From Thermoguttaceae bacterium (lineage in GTDB: Bacteria; Planctomycetota; Planctomycetia; Pirellulales; Thermoguttaceae): a stretch of 40,660 nucleotides of DNA. The DNA lies in assembly GCA_017447865.1 (NCBI GenBank), contig JAFSMO010000065.1, forward strand, positions 1-40,660, given 5' to 3'. Position numbers and translations under genes: made by a program. Of the stretch, positions 1 through 7,300 are shown in pieces; position 1 is the first letter of the stretch, and each line of letters opens with the position of its first letter. A model generated the notes under the pieces. That model worked only from the letters and a program-made list of their open reading frames with translations, was not told the DNA's origin and searched no databases.

Positions 1-12
1 CCCTTCGGGGCA

Positions 13-38
13 CCTCCCCTTTCAGGGGAGGCTTTTTT
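13..38 (+). terminator. Hairpin with T-run at the window edge
   Basis: An 8-bp perfect stem (CCTCCCCT / AGGGGAGG, loop TTC) is followed by CTTTTTT. It has the form of an intrinsic terminator for a + strand gene lying before the window. Its sequence also resembles one end of the palindromic repeat at 12421-12530, so it may be the truncated end of such a repeat rather than a dedicated terminator. Confidence 0.55.
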
Positions 39-46
39 AATTTAAA

Positions 47-93
47 AATCCGCCTCAATCCGCCTCGATCCGCTTAATCCGCCTAATCCGCGG
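47..93. repeat. Short tandem repeat, AATCCGCCT-like units
   Basis: Five consecutive 9-10 bp units of the form (A/G)ATCCGCCT(C/A) run through this stretch, the last two diverged. It is non-coding and lies between the terminator-like hairpin at 13-38 and the hairpins at 155-192. Confidence 0.6.
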
Positions 94-154
94 GGCCTTT
101 TTGGGGCCACGATTTCTTGCGGGTTTGGGGTTTAGCAGTGAGATTTTTATTCTC

Positions 155-192
155 GTTCGGCTCGCGCCGAACTTGACCGGCGAGGACGCCGG
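155..192. repeat. Two adjacent GC-rich hairpins downstream of the NIF3 gene
   Basis: Two perfect small hairpins stand side by side: GTTCGGC-TCGC-GCCGAAC (155-172) and CCGGCG-AGGA-CGCCGG (177-192). They lie 16 bp beyond the stop codon of the minus-strand NIF3-family gene. A similar GC-rich pair occurs at 12536-12575, so this looks like a dispersed intergenic repeat that may also serve as a transcript end. Confidence 0.5.
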
Positions 193-207
193 CCCTCCGA
201 ATCTTTT

Positions 208-999
208 TTAGAAGTAAGTCTCCAGCGGCTCAAACTCGTTTTCGCACGCCCAGACCGTTTTCAGGTCCGGGAACTCCGCGCGCAAAATCTCCGCCAGACG
301 ATTGCACGCGTACTTTTCTCCCGCAAAATGCGTCATCAGGACCAGCCCGATCTTCCGCGCCCGGGCTTCGAGGTACGTGTGGAAATTCGTCTCGCCCGTC
401 AGGAAAACGTCGCAGCCGAAACGTACCGCATGCTCGATGAACTCTCCGGCCGCGCCGCAGCCAATCCCCACTTTGCCGACCGGGCGTTTGAGGTCCCCGA
501 CGTACTGCACGTAAGGAAGCCCGAAAAGCGTTTTGACCTTTTGAATGAACGTTTCCAGCGTGATCGGCTCCGCGTAAACGCCCATCCGGCCCGTTCCTCC
601 GCCGCAGTCCGGGTTCGGGATGAACGGCTGAACGTCCTCCAGCCCCAGCGCATCGGCGAGCTGCTGGTTGATCCCGAATTTGGGGGCCGAGTCGAACGAC
701 GTGTGCGGGCAATAGAGCGCCACGTCGTTTTTGATCAGCGCACGCAGAAGTTTCCCGGTGGTCGTCCGGTCCGTCAGCTCCTTCACCGCCCGGAACGGCA
801 TGGGATGATGCGCGACGATCAGATCCGCGCCGCGGTCCACCGCCTCCTGAACGGTTTCCGGCGTGACGGTCAGGCAGGTCATCACGTTTTCGCAGTCCGC
901 GTCCTTTTCACCGACCAGGAACCCGGTATTGTCCCACGACTCCGCCAGTCCTTTCGGCGCGAATTCTTCCATGAAACGGCAAACGTCACTAATTTTCAT
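208..999 (-). CDS. NIF3-family dinuclear metal-centre protein
   Basis: This 263-residue protein is a NIF3/YbgI-type member (often named GTP cyclohydrolase I type 2 homolog), a family of toroidal hexamers with a two-metal site and largely unsettled function. The N-terminus (MKISDVCRFMEEFAPKGLAE) is typical. Metal ligands are visible as AHHP (His64, His65), HTSFD (99-103) and a C-terminal H-x3-E (His224, Glu228). The length matches the short form without an inserted PII-like domain. Its ATG overlaps the last 11 bp of the upstream SpoIIE-type gene, so the two are very probably co-transcribed and translationally coupled. The family assignment is solid; the substrate is unknown. Confidence 0.93.
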   Translation of the reverse strand: MKISDVCRFMEEFAPKGLAESWDNTGFLVGEKDADCENVMTCLTVTPETVQEAVDRGADLIVAHHPMPFRAVKELTDRTTTGKLLRALIKNDVALYCPHTSFDSAPKFGINQQLADALGLEDVQPFIPNPDCGGGTGRMGVYAEPITLETFIQKVKTLFGLPYVQYVGDLKRPVGKVGIGCGAAGEFIEHAVRFGCDVFLTGETNFHTYLEARARKIGLVLMTHFAGEKYACNRLAEILRAEFPDLKTVWACENEFEPLETYF

Positions 1000-3124
1000 T
1001 TTGCTTTTCAGACTTTCTTTTGGGCAGATGCTGGATCACGAGGACCGACTGATCGCTTTTGGTTTTCGTGACGTGCTTTTCAAAGTAATTCGTCGCCTGG
1101 AGCGCGAGCAGACTGGCGGTCGGGTGCAGCTTTTCACAGAAACACTGGCCCAATTCCACGTCCACGATGTTCTTCATCATTTCAAATTTCTTCGAGGTCC
1201 GACATTTTTTCCGGCGCTCCGATTCATTTTCGTCAAACACCAGCGAGACGATCTCCTGCGAACTGACCCCTTCGAAAGGAGCCCCTTCTTTCTGATTCGC
1301 CGCGGTTTGAGGGTCTTTGATCCGGATCTTCTCCCACTCGACCCGCACATTGGAGGGGGGAATTTCCAGGGCGGAGTCCAGCCCGTCGTTGAAAATGACC
1401 AGCGACTCGCCGGGAGTCAAGTACAAACTATCGACGAAACAGTGGAAATCGGAGCTTCCGCCAAGAAATCCCTGCGTTTCCAGGGAAGAAAGGTTCACCC
1501 GCGAGAAGGAATTTCCATCGACCCGCAGCGCACGTAAAGTCCCCACCTGCGCAAAATGAAGGGCCACGTAGGAGCCTTCCTGGTTCAGTATCCCGCAGAA
1601 AAGCGAGATTCGGGCGCTCGCCCCCAACTGTTTCCAAAGCGTTTGGTGGACTTTCTCGAGAATTTCCGACGCCGAGGTCTGGTACTGGGCGTGACTTCTG
1701 AGAGCGGCCCGAACTGCGGCGGCCAAAAATGCCCCGGCAATCCCGCAAATTCCGACGCTTCCCAGAACAACGAGCGTTTGACCATCCGGCAGCGTAAACC
1801 AGTCGTAAAAATCCCCGCTGACGATCTCCTCGTTCAGGGAAAGAGACGTTTTTTGCGAGTCCTTGAACGGATTTCGTGCAGACGGAGCCAAACAGATGCG
1901 CCCTTTCAGCGCAAAGTTTCTGCGGCCGGGGACCTGAACCGGGGTCTGGATCGTTTGCAGGTCCGACGCTTTTTTCAGCTCGGAACGGTACTCCACCGTA
2001 CGGCCGTAACGGCGCAGAAACGCCTCCCGCTCGATCGAAAGCGCCAAAAGCTCCGCAGTGAGCTGGCAGTGCTGAATCGTTTCCTCCGGAAAAACCTTTT
2101 GATTGGAGAAAAACCAGACGGTTCCGAATTTCGACCGATCCGTCCGCAGCGGCATACAGACACCCGACTCAAACGCTTCCGGCATTTGGAACTGGAGATC
2201 TTCCGGGATGGTCGCGTCATGGATCACAATGTGCTCGTGGTCGTACGCGCGCAGATCCGCCTGCGATTTCGAAAATTTGCGGCCCCCCTGCATGTACGAA
2301 TCCATCGAAAGCCCCACGTGAGCGCGAAGCCGAAACTGCCGGTGCTTCGCGTCAAAGAGGTAAATCCCGATCGCCGCCAGATCAAGCGAATCGACCGAGA
2401 ATTCCAGGAGTCTGCGGAAATTCCCCGCGAACATTTCGTTCTGAAACGGGACGGTTTTATCGAAAATCGGAACATTCGCCGCCGAGTTCACTTCCAAAAG
2501 CCAGAGGTGGATCCGAATGATCTGCATTTCCGCGATCATGTCCCGAATCGACGAGGCATAACGCCGGGCTTTTTCAAAGGAAATTTCTTTTCCAGCGTTA
2601 AAAACCGAATTGGAAACGGCTGACTTGGGAGTGTTGAACTGAATGCACGAGAAAGAAAGGTCCTTCGGGTTCGTGATCGTTGGGCCTTTCTTCCGGCGGG
2701 CAAGATGCAAAAAACCAATCGGCTGCTGAAGAAAACGCAGGGTCGGGGAAACCTTCGGCTGCGCTGACGCTTCGGAATCACGGGACGGATAAAAAATCAA
2801 ATTCTGAAATTCCGTGTGTACGTCCACCGGAAGCCAGCACTCTTCTTTCTGATCGATCTCTGCAAGGATTTCCGGCGTAAGAGGTTCAGAAGTCGAACTG
2901 GCCGGTTTCGTGGAAATCTTTTTTCCCTCCCAATCTTCCGATTGAAGAAACGCAGGAACCGAATCGGCACAGTGGTACGTCAGCGACCAGCCGGTGGTTT
3001 CCTGAAACTGATTCATTACAGAATGAAGACTTCCTATACAGTGCAGTTCATGCAAAAACGGATGCTTCGAACACGCCTCAGATTGACGAAGCATGGACTG
3101 CTTTGATGATTTCTTGGGTTTCAC
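989..3124 (-). CDS. GAF-domain SpoIIE/PP2C-type phosphatase, possibly degenerate
   Basis: The 711-residue protein has an uncharacterised N-terminal part (1-225), a GAF-like sensor (about 230-370) and a SpoIIE/RsbU-type PP2C phosphatase domain (about 400-700). Such proteins dephosphorylate Ser/Thr-phosphorylated partners, classically anti-anti-sigma factors. Three acidic metal-ligand positions appear conserved: GDFYD (437-441), FNDG (Asp580) and DQSV (Asp691). The motif usually read as GDVSGHG is GSVGICG here, so the second metal-binding Asp is Ser456. The catalytic domain may therefore be weak or a pseudophosphatase. No membrane segment is visible, so it is probably cytoplasmic. The longest frame begins with GTG and no clear Shine-Dalgarno; an ATG ten codons in (3094) is a plausible alternative start. 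It overlaps the NIF3-family gene by 11 bp. Confidence 0.82.
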   Translation of the reverse strand: MKPKKSSKQSMLRQSEACSKHPFLHELHCIGSLHSVMNQFQETTGWSLTYHCADSVPAFLQSEDWEGKKISTKPASSTSEPLTPEILAEIDQKEECWLPVDVHTEFQNLIFYPSRDSEASAQPKVSPTLRFLQQPIGFLHLARRKKGPTITNPKDLSFSCIQFNTPKSAVSNSVFNAGKEISFEKARRYASSIRDMIAEMQIIRIHLWLLEVNSAANVPIFDKTVPFQNEMFAGNFRRLLEFSVDSLDLAAIGIYLFDAKHRQFRLRAHVGLSMDSYMQGGRKFSKSQADLRAYDHEHIVIHDATIPEDLQFQMPEAFESGVCMPLRTDRSKFGTVWFFSNQKVFPEETIQHCQLTAELLALSIEREAFLRRYGRTVEYRSELKKASDLQTIQTPVQVPGRRNFALKGRICLAPSARNPFKDSQKTSLSLNEEIVSGDFYDWFTLPDGQTLVVLGSVGICGIAGAFLAAAVRAALRSHAQYQTSASEILEKVHQTLWKQLGASARISLFCGILNQEGSYVALHFAQVGTLRALRVDGNSFSRVNLSSLETQGFLGGSSDFHCFVDSLYLTPGESLVIFNDGLDSALEIPPSNVRVEWEKIRIKDPQTAANQKEGAPFEGVSSQEIVSLVFDENESERRKKCRTSKKFEMMKNIVDVELGQCFCEKLHPTASLLALQATNYFEKHVTKTKSDQSVLVIQHLPKRKSEKQNEN

Positions 3125-3204
3125 GGGACTCTCACAATATATAAAATCTTTAAAAATTTTCCTTTTCTCTTTAATCGGTCGAGAATCATGTGGTTTTCAA
3201 AAAT

Positions 3205-3246
3205 TTGTCAAATTGTGCAAAATACACAAAATACACAATTTGACAA
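3205..3246. promoter_or_regulatory. Perfect 13-bp inverted repeat, candidate operator
   Basis: TTGTCAAATTGTG (3205-3217) is repeated in exact inverse at 3234-3246. The 16-bp spacer itself carries a direct repeat of ATACACAA. The site lies 80-120 bp before the SpoIIE-type start and about 50 bp upstream of the plus-strand -35 box, a good position for a regulator acting on either gene. It contains TTGTG-N7-CACAA, one base shorter than the Rex operator pattern TTGTG-N8-CACAA. A Rex link is only a guess. Confidence 0.5.
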
Positions 3247-3292
3247 TTATTCCAATCTTGAGAATAAATCCAAAAAAGAGCCGGGGAAGGAG

Positions 3293-3320
3293 TTGACGTT
3301 TTTTGAAGATGGAGTAAAAT
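3293..3320 (+). promoter_or_regulatory. Sigma70-like promoter for the LamG gene
   Basis: TTGACG (3293-3298) and TAAAAT (3315-3320) are separated by 16 bp. The predicted transcript starts near 3327, giving a leader of about 125 nt that includes the palindrome at 3346-3357. Confidence 0.6.
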
Positions 3321-3451
3321 TTAATCGTGAGCGTGAATTTCCCTGCCGTGCGCACGGAAACTCTAATTCATTCAATCCTCAAATTTTGCGGGATTGAACC
3401 GATTTTCCTTCCCATTTTTACGTAAAATCAAACTTTTTTCGGGATCACCTC

Positions 3452-6400
3452 ATGAATCACCAATCCGCCCTTTCTTTTTTGGGAGTACTTCTTCTTTTGA
3501 GTTCATTCCTCCACGCGGAAACGCCGCTTCCGCCCTCAGTGCTCGGGAAATGGATCGCGCCCTCGTGGGACGGCGCCCAAATCCGAACCGACGACACGAC
3601 GCTGAACGTTACGAATCCGGCCGACCCGGGAAAGCGCGTCCAGATCACGACGCAAACGCCGGAGCTCGCGCTGACGCTCAACCCGCGCCTGGAGAAAGAC
3701 TGCCTCGTGCTCGACGCGTCGCGGCTGACCGGCCCCGGGCCCGAAAATTTGAAACTGATCTACTACTCGCTCCCGCCGGATCAGGTCGGGGAGGAATATT
3801 TCACGCTCCGGACGGAAATCCAAGGGCCAAACGGAGGTTCCGGCCGACTGTTTTTTGAGGGGCGGACCAAAGAAAACGTGCACTTTTTTCGCGAGCTGAA
3901 GATCCACCTCAACGGCCGGCGGCAGATTTTCGAAAACGAGGAGCTTCTGCCGAACAATCTGGCGTGGCTGACGCTCCGTTTCGACTTCATCCACCCGGGC
4001 GAGTACCGTTTTTACGGCACGACCGTCACCAACTCGGCCCTTCTGGAACCCGATCCGGAAGCCGCGAACCAGCCGGCGGAGCTGATTTTCAGCCTCCCGT
4101 TTGACGGAAGCACGGAACCGGCCCAGGCCGCGGGCGAGAAAAAACCGCTCGCCGAACGGGGCGTGACCTACGTCCCGGGCCTGAAGGGGCAGGCGGCCCA
4201 ATTCAGCCAAAAGGACGCTCCGGTTTTGAAATTCGCGCGGGAAGGAAACCTTTGCGAGGAACGCGGAACGATCTCCGCCTGGGTCCGGCTTGACGGCGAA
4301 GTCCCGGCCGGCTGGCGCATGATCCTCTCTGAGCCGTGGCAGGACGCGACCCGCATCGGGTCCGGCGCGATCTGGTACTGGGTTTACGAGGGGTCCCTCC
4401 GCGGCGATGTGAGCGACATTTACGACCGGTACATCGTCCGACCGATGCCGCGCGACGGCGCCTGGCACCACGTCGTGTTCACGTGGGACGAGTTCAACCA
4501 CAAATCGCTCTACATCGACGGCGACCGCAAGAGCATCCTCGAGCGGAAAGGGAATCTGGCCCAGCCGACCAAACCGGGCTCCTTCAACCGGACGCCCTAC
4601 TCCGAGTTTTTCGTGGGCAGTTACCTCGGCCGCGCGCTTAACGGGGCGATCGACGAGCTGAAAATCTACTCCGGCCCGCTTTCCCCGGACGAAGTGACCG
4701 CGCTTTTCCACGAGTTCCGCTCGATCGCGTACCAGCCCAAGACCCGGTACTTTTTCGAGGACGAGCCACTGAAACTCGACGGCACGCTGAGCAATTTCGC
4801 CCAAACCCAGCAGACGCTGAGCGTCAGGGTGAAAGAGCAAACCGCGGAAGAAAAAGCCGGGCAAGACGCCGAACCGAAAGTCCTCTTTGAGCAGAAACTT
4901 ACCGCCCAGCCGGGCGAAAAGGCGCTGGACCTCACGCTCCCGAAGCAGAAACCGGGCGTTTACCGGATCGAGTTCTACGACCTGGAAGACCGGCTGATCT
5001 GCACGTTCCCGGTCTGGATCTTCCACGCGGCAAACACGACGGGCCAGACGCTTTCCAGTGCCCGCACCACGACGAAGCAGCTCTGGAGCGAAGACCTGAA
5101 GCTGAAACTCATCGCAGAGATCGACCCGACGCAAGCGTTCCGGGAGGGCCCCGCCGGGGAGCACTACTCGCAGGTCGGCGAGGCGCACGTCGCGGAACTC
5201 AACGGCGTGAAGTACCTGGAAACCGCGCCGGACGCCGGGGACCGTTTCGCTCTACGCGTTCATTTCCCGAACCCGGAGGGGAAGTGCTTCGCCGTCGAGT
5301 ACGATTTCCCGGACGATAAATGCCGCTCGGCCGACATTTTGCTCCAGCCGGTGAAGGCCGACCAAAACGACTACGACCTGCAGGTCGGCTACGTCACCGG
5401 CGACGAGTACCCGAACAGCGGACAGATGATGACCCAGCGCTACCTGATCTACCCACGCGGCGAGGATTACACGCTGATCGTGATGAGTGCCCGCACGATG
5501 GAAGCCGGCGCAGCCCTGGCGAAACTCCGGGTTTACGAGGTGGAGGGGCCGCTCCCGATCGCCCAGATCTCCCCGGCCCAACCGCGTGACGGCTGGACCC
5601 GCCCGGTCGGGATCTACTTCGAGGACCCGGCCGTCGGCTACGATTTCGGGAATTTCGGCTACATTCCGGAAAATTTCGAGTCGATGCTTGACCGGCTGTG
5701 CGCCTACATGAAATACTCCGGCCAGAGCATGTTTTCGTACCCGTTCGTCTGGTACGACGGCGTGATCGGGGACCGCTACAATCCGCGGAACCACCCGCCG
5801 CGGCCGGCCGAGGCTTTCGCGAAGAAATTCGACCGCGAAGGGCTGGACTTCATGGTGACGTTCAACCAGAATAATATTTCGTTCGAGTGCCCGGCGGTGA
5901 CGCGCGCAGACATTCAGAAGGGCCGGCTTTACGACTCGATCTTCACGATCCACTCCACGGGGACGCCGCACCCCGGAGGATGGCACGACTCGCCGCCGAT
6001 TTTCAATATTCTGCACCCGGACGTTCAGAAAATGGTGCTTCAGGAAGTGGACGAGATCCTCGACATTTGCGCGGATCATCCGTCTTTCAGGGGGATCGTG
6101 CTTCATCTGCCGATGCACTCGCTGAACTCGCTCGGCGACATTCGGACCGGCTACAACGATTACATGATCCGCGACTTTGAAAATGAAACGGGGATCACGG
6201 TGGACGTGGATAAAAAAGACCCGAAACGCGGGAAACTTTACTACGACTGGCTCATGAAAAACGCCCGGGAAGAATGGGTCGACTGGCGGTGCAGAAAACT
6301 CTCCGCCTGGTACAAAACGATCGCGAAGCGCCTGACCGACCGCCGCCCCGACCTGAAACTCGGGATCCACGCCATCACGCCGATCCTGTACGCCCGCACG

Positions 6401-7162
6401 GTGTACGACGACGTGGAGGGCCTGCGCGACTTCTGGGGCCAGGTCAACCGCGACATGGGGATCGACGCGAAGTACCTCGCCGACGACCCGGCCATTTTCG
6501 TCGAGCAGTCGGTCTTCCCCGCCGACTACCGCTGGATGCACGGCCGCAGCAAACCGGAAATTCGTGAACGGCTTCGCCTGACCGAAGAGTCGCGGGGAAT
6601 GTACGCCTCGCTGCTCGACGCGCCGAACGCCTGGGTCCACCACTTCGACCGTTACTGGGAGTCGGCGATCGCCCGGGACGAGACACGAAACGGAAAGCCG
6701 AACCAGTTCCCCTCCCCATGGCTGAAAGAGTGCACGTGGCGCGTCACGACGCTGAACCCGAGCGGGATCCAGGCGATGAAGCACTACGTGATGCCGCTGC
6801 GGTACAAAGACGTGCTGGGGATTTCCAAGGGCGGCTTCCTCATCGGCTCGTACGGCATGGAACCGGAACTGATCGCGTTCACGCAGGCGTTCCGCGCCCT
6901 GCCCGCCGTCGAGTTCAACGACGTGAAAGGCTCAACCGAAACGGTGAAGATCCGCCGCTGGTCGGACGGAAAGAGCACGTGGTTCTACGCCGTGAACACG
7001 ACGCTCGAACCGGTGACGGTCACGATCGCCAAGCCCGGAACGGTGCTCGACCTGGCGCGAAACGTGAAGATCAAGTACGAGAACGACGCGAAGATCAAGC
7101 TGGGCCCGTACGCCCTGCGCTCGTTCCAGGTCCCGGGAGACGTGGAGATCGTGGTGAAGTAA
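3452..7162 (+). CDS. Secreted LamG-domain protein with glycosidase-like TIM barrel
   Basis: The 1236-residue protein begins with a Sec signal peptide (cleavage likely after HA, residue 22). Residues 30-200 look like a beta-sandwich. Residues 209-423 form a LamG/concanavalin-A-like domain, recognisable by RGTISAWVRL, GAWHHVVFTWD, SLYIDGD and GAIDELKIY. A linker region follows, then an alpha/beta region (about 720-1130) resembling glycoside-hydrolase-like barrels (YFEDPAVGYDFGNFGYIPEN, FRGIVLHLP, DLKLGIHAITPI) and a small C-terminal beta domain. It probably binds and possibly cleaves polysaccharide outside the cytoplasm. I cannot place it in a numbered GH family or name its catalytic acids. The gene appears monocistronic, with its own promoter and a palindromic region after the stop. 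The start is set by the signal peptide; the ribosome site is weak. Confidence 0.8.
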   Translation: MNHQSALSFLGVLLLLSSFLHAETPLPPSVLGKWIAPSWDGAQIRTDDTTLNVTNPADPGKRVQITTQTPELALTLNPRLEKDCLVLDASRLTGPGPENLKLIYYSLPPDQVGEEYFTLRTEIQGPNGGSGRLFFEGRTKENVHFFRELKIHLNGRRQIFENEELLPNNLAWLTLRFDFIHPGEYRFYGTTVTNSALLEPDPEAANQPAELIFSLPFDGSTEPAQAAGEKKPLAERGVTYVPGLKGQAAQFSQKDAPVLKFAREGNLCEERGTISAWVRLDGEVPAGWRMILSEPWQDATRIGSGAIWYWVYEGSLRGDVSDIYDRYIVRPMPRDGAWHHVVFTWDEFNHKSLYIDGDRKSILERKGNLAQPTKPGSFNRTPYSEFFVGSYLGRALNGAIDELKIYSGPLSPDEVTALFHEFRSIAYQPKTRYFFEDEPLKLDGTLSNFAQTQQTLSVRVKEQTAEEKAGQDAEPKVLFEQKLTAQPGEKALDLTLPKQKPGVYRIEFYDLEDRLICTFPVWIFHAANTTGQTLSSARTTTKQLWSEDLKLKLIAEIDPTQAFREGPAGEHYSQVGEAHVAELNGVKYLETAPDAGDRFALRVHFPNPEGKCFAVEYDFPDDKCRSADILLQPVKADQNDYDLQVGYVTGDEYPNSGQMMTQRYLIYPRGEDYTLIVMSARTMEAGAALAKLRVYEVEGPLPIAQISPAQPRDGWTRPVGIYFEDPAVGYDFGNFGYIPENFESMLDRLCAYMKYSGQSMFSYPFVWYDGVIGDRYNPRNHPPRPAEAFAKKFDREGLDFMVTFNQNNISFECPAVTRADIQKGRLYDSIFTIHSTGTPHPGGWHDSPPIFNILHPDVQKMVLQEVDEILDICADHPSFRGIVLHLPMHSLNSLGDIRTGYNDYMIRDFENETGITVDVDKKDPKRGKLYYDWLMKNAREEWVDWRCRKLSAWYKTIAKRLTDRRPDLKLGIHAITPILYARTVYDDVEGLRDFWGQVNRDMGIDAKYLADDPAIFVEQSVFPADYRWMHGRSKPEIRERLRLTEESRGMYASLLDAPNAWVHHFDRYWESAIARDETRNGKPNQFPSPWLKECTWRVTTLNPSGIQAMKHYVMPLRYKDVLGISKGGFLIGSYGMEPELIAFTQAFRALPAVEFNDVKGSTETVKIRRWSDGKSTWFYAVNTTLEPVTVTIAKPGTVLDLARNVKIKYENDAKIKLGPYALRSFQVPGDVEIVVK

Positions 7163-7187
7163 AATTTTAAGAACTCAATCAAATATT

Positions 7188-7271
7188 AAAAAGTTTTTGA
7201 GGAGGGGGACCCTCACGGAGGAACCATTTTCAAATTGTTTTCTCCCCAGACCCCTCTTTCAAAAACTTTTT
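7188..7271. repeat. Long inverted repeat between convergent genes
   Basis: AAAAAGTTTTTGA (7188-7200) recurs in exact inverse at 7259-7271, and similarity extends inward through G-rich and C-rich flanks (to 7208 and from 7251). A smaller hairpin, GAGGG-GGA-CCCTC (7203-7215), lies inside, and T-rich sequence follows. The position just after the LamG stop and just before the helicase stop suggests a bidirectional transcript end or a small palindromic repeat element. Confidence 0.55.
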
Positions 7272-7300
7272 GATCTTTTTATTCTTTTTTCTTTCTTTTT

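Larger units (their letters stand above)
3125..3451. other. Divergent intergenic region with operator-like palindromes
   Basis: This AT-rich spacer separates the minus-strand SpoIIE-type gene from the plus-strand LamG gene. It holds a 13-bp inverted repeat (3205-3246), a plus-strand promoter (3293-3320), a 12-bp palindrome CCGTGCGCACGG (3346-3357) in the leader, and a small hairpin TCAATCC / GGATTGA (3373-3397). I see no credible gene in it. Confidence 0.6.

Noticed and set aside
3394..3858. Plus-strand frame beginning before the LamG gene
   Set aside because: It overlaps the LamG gene in another frame, has no ribosome site and encodes low-complexity Arg/Pro-rich sequence.
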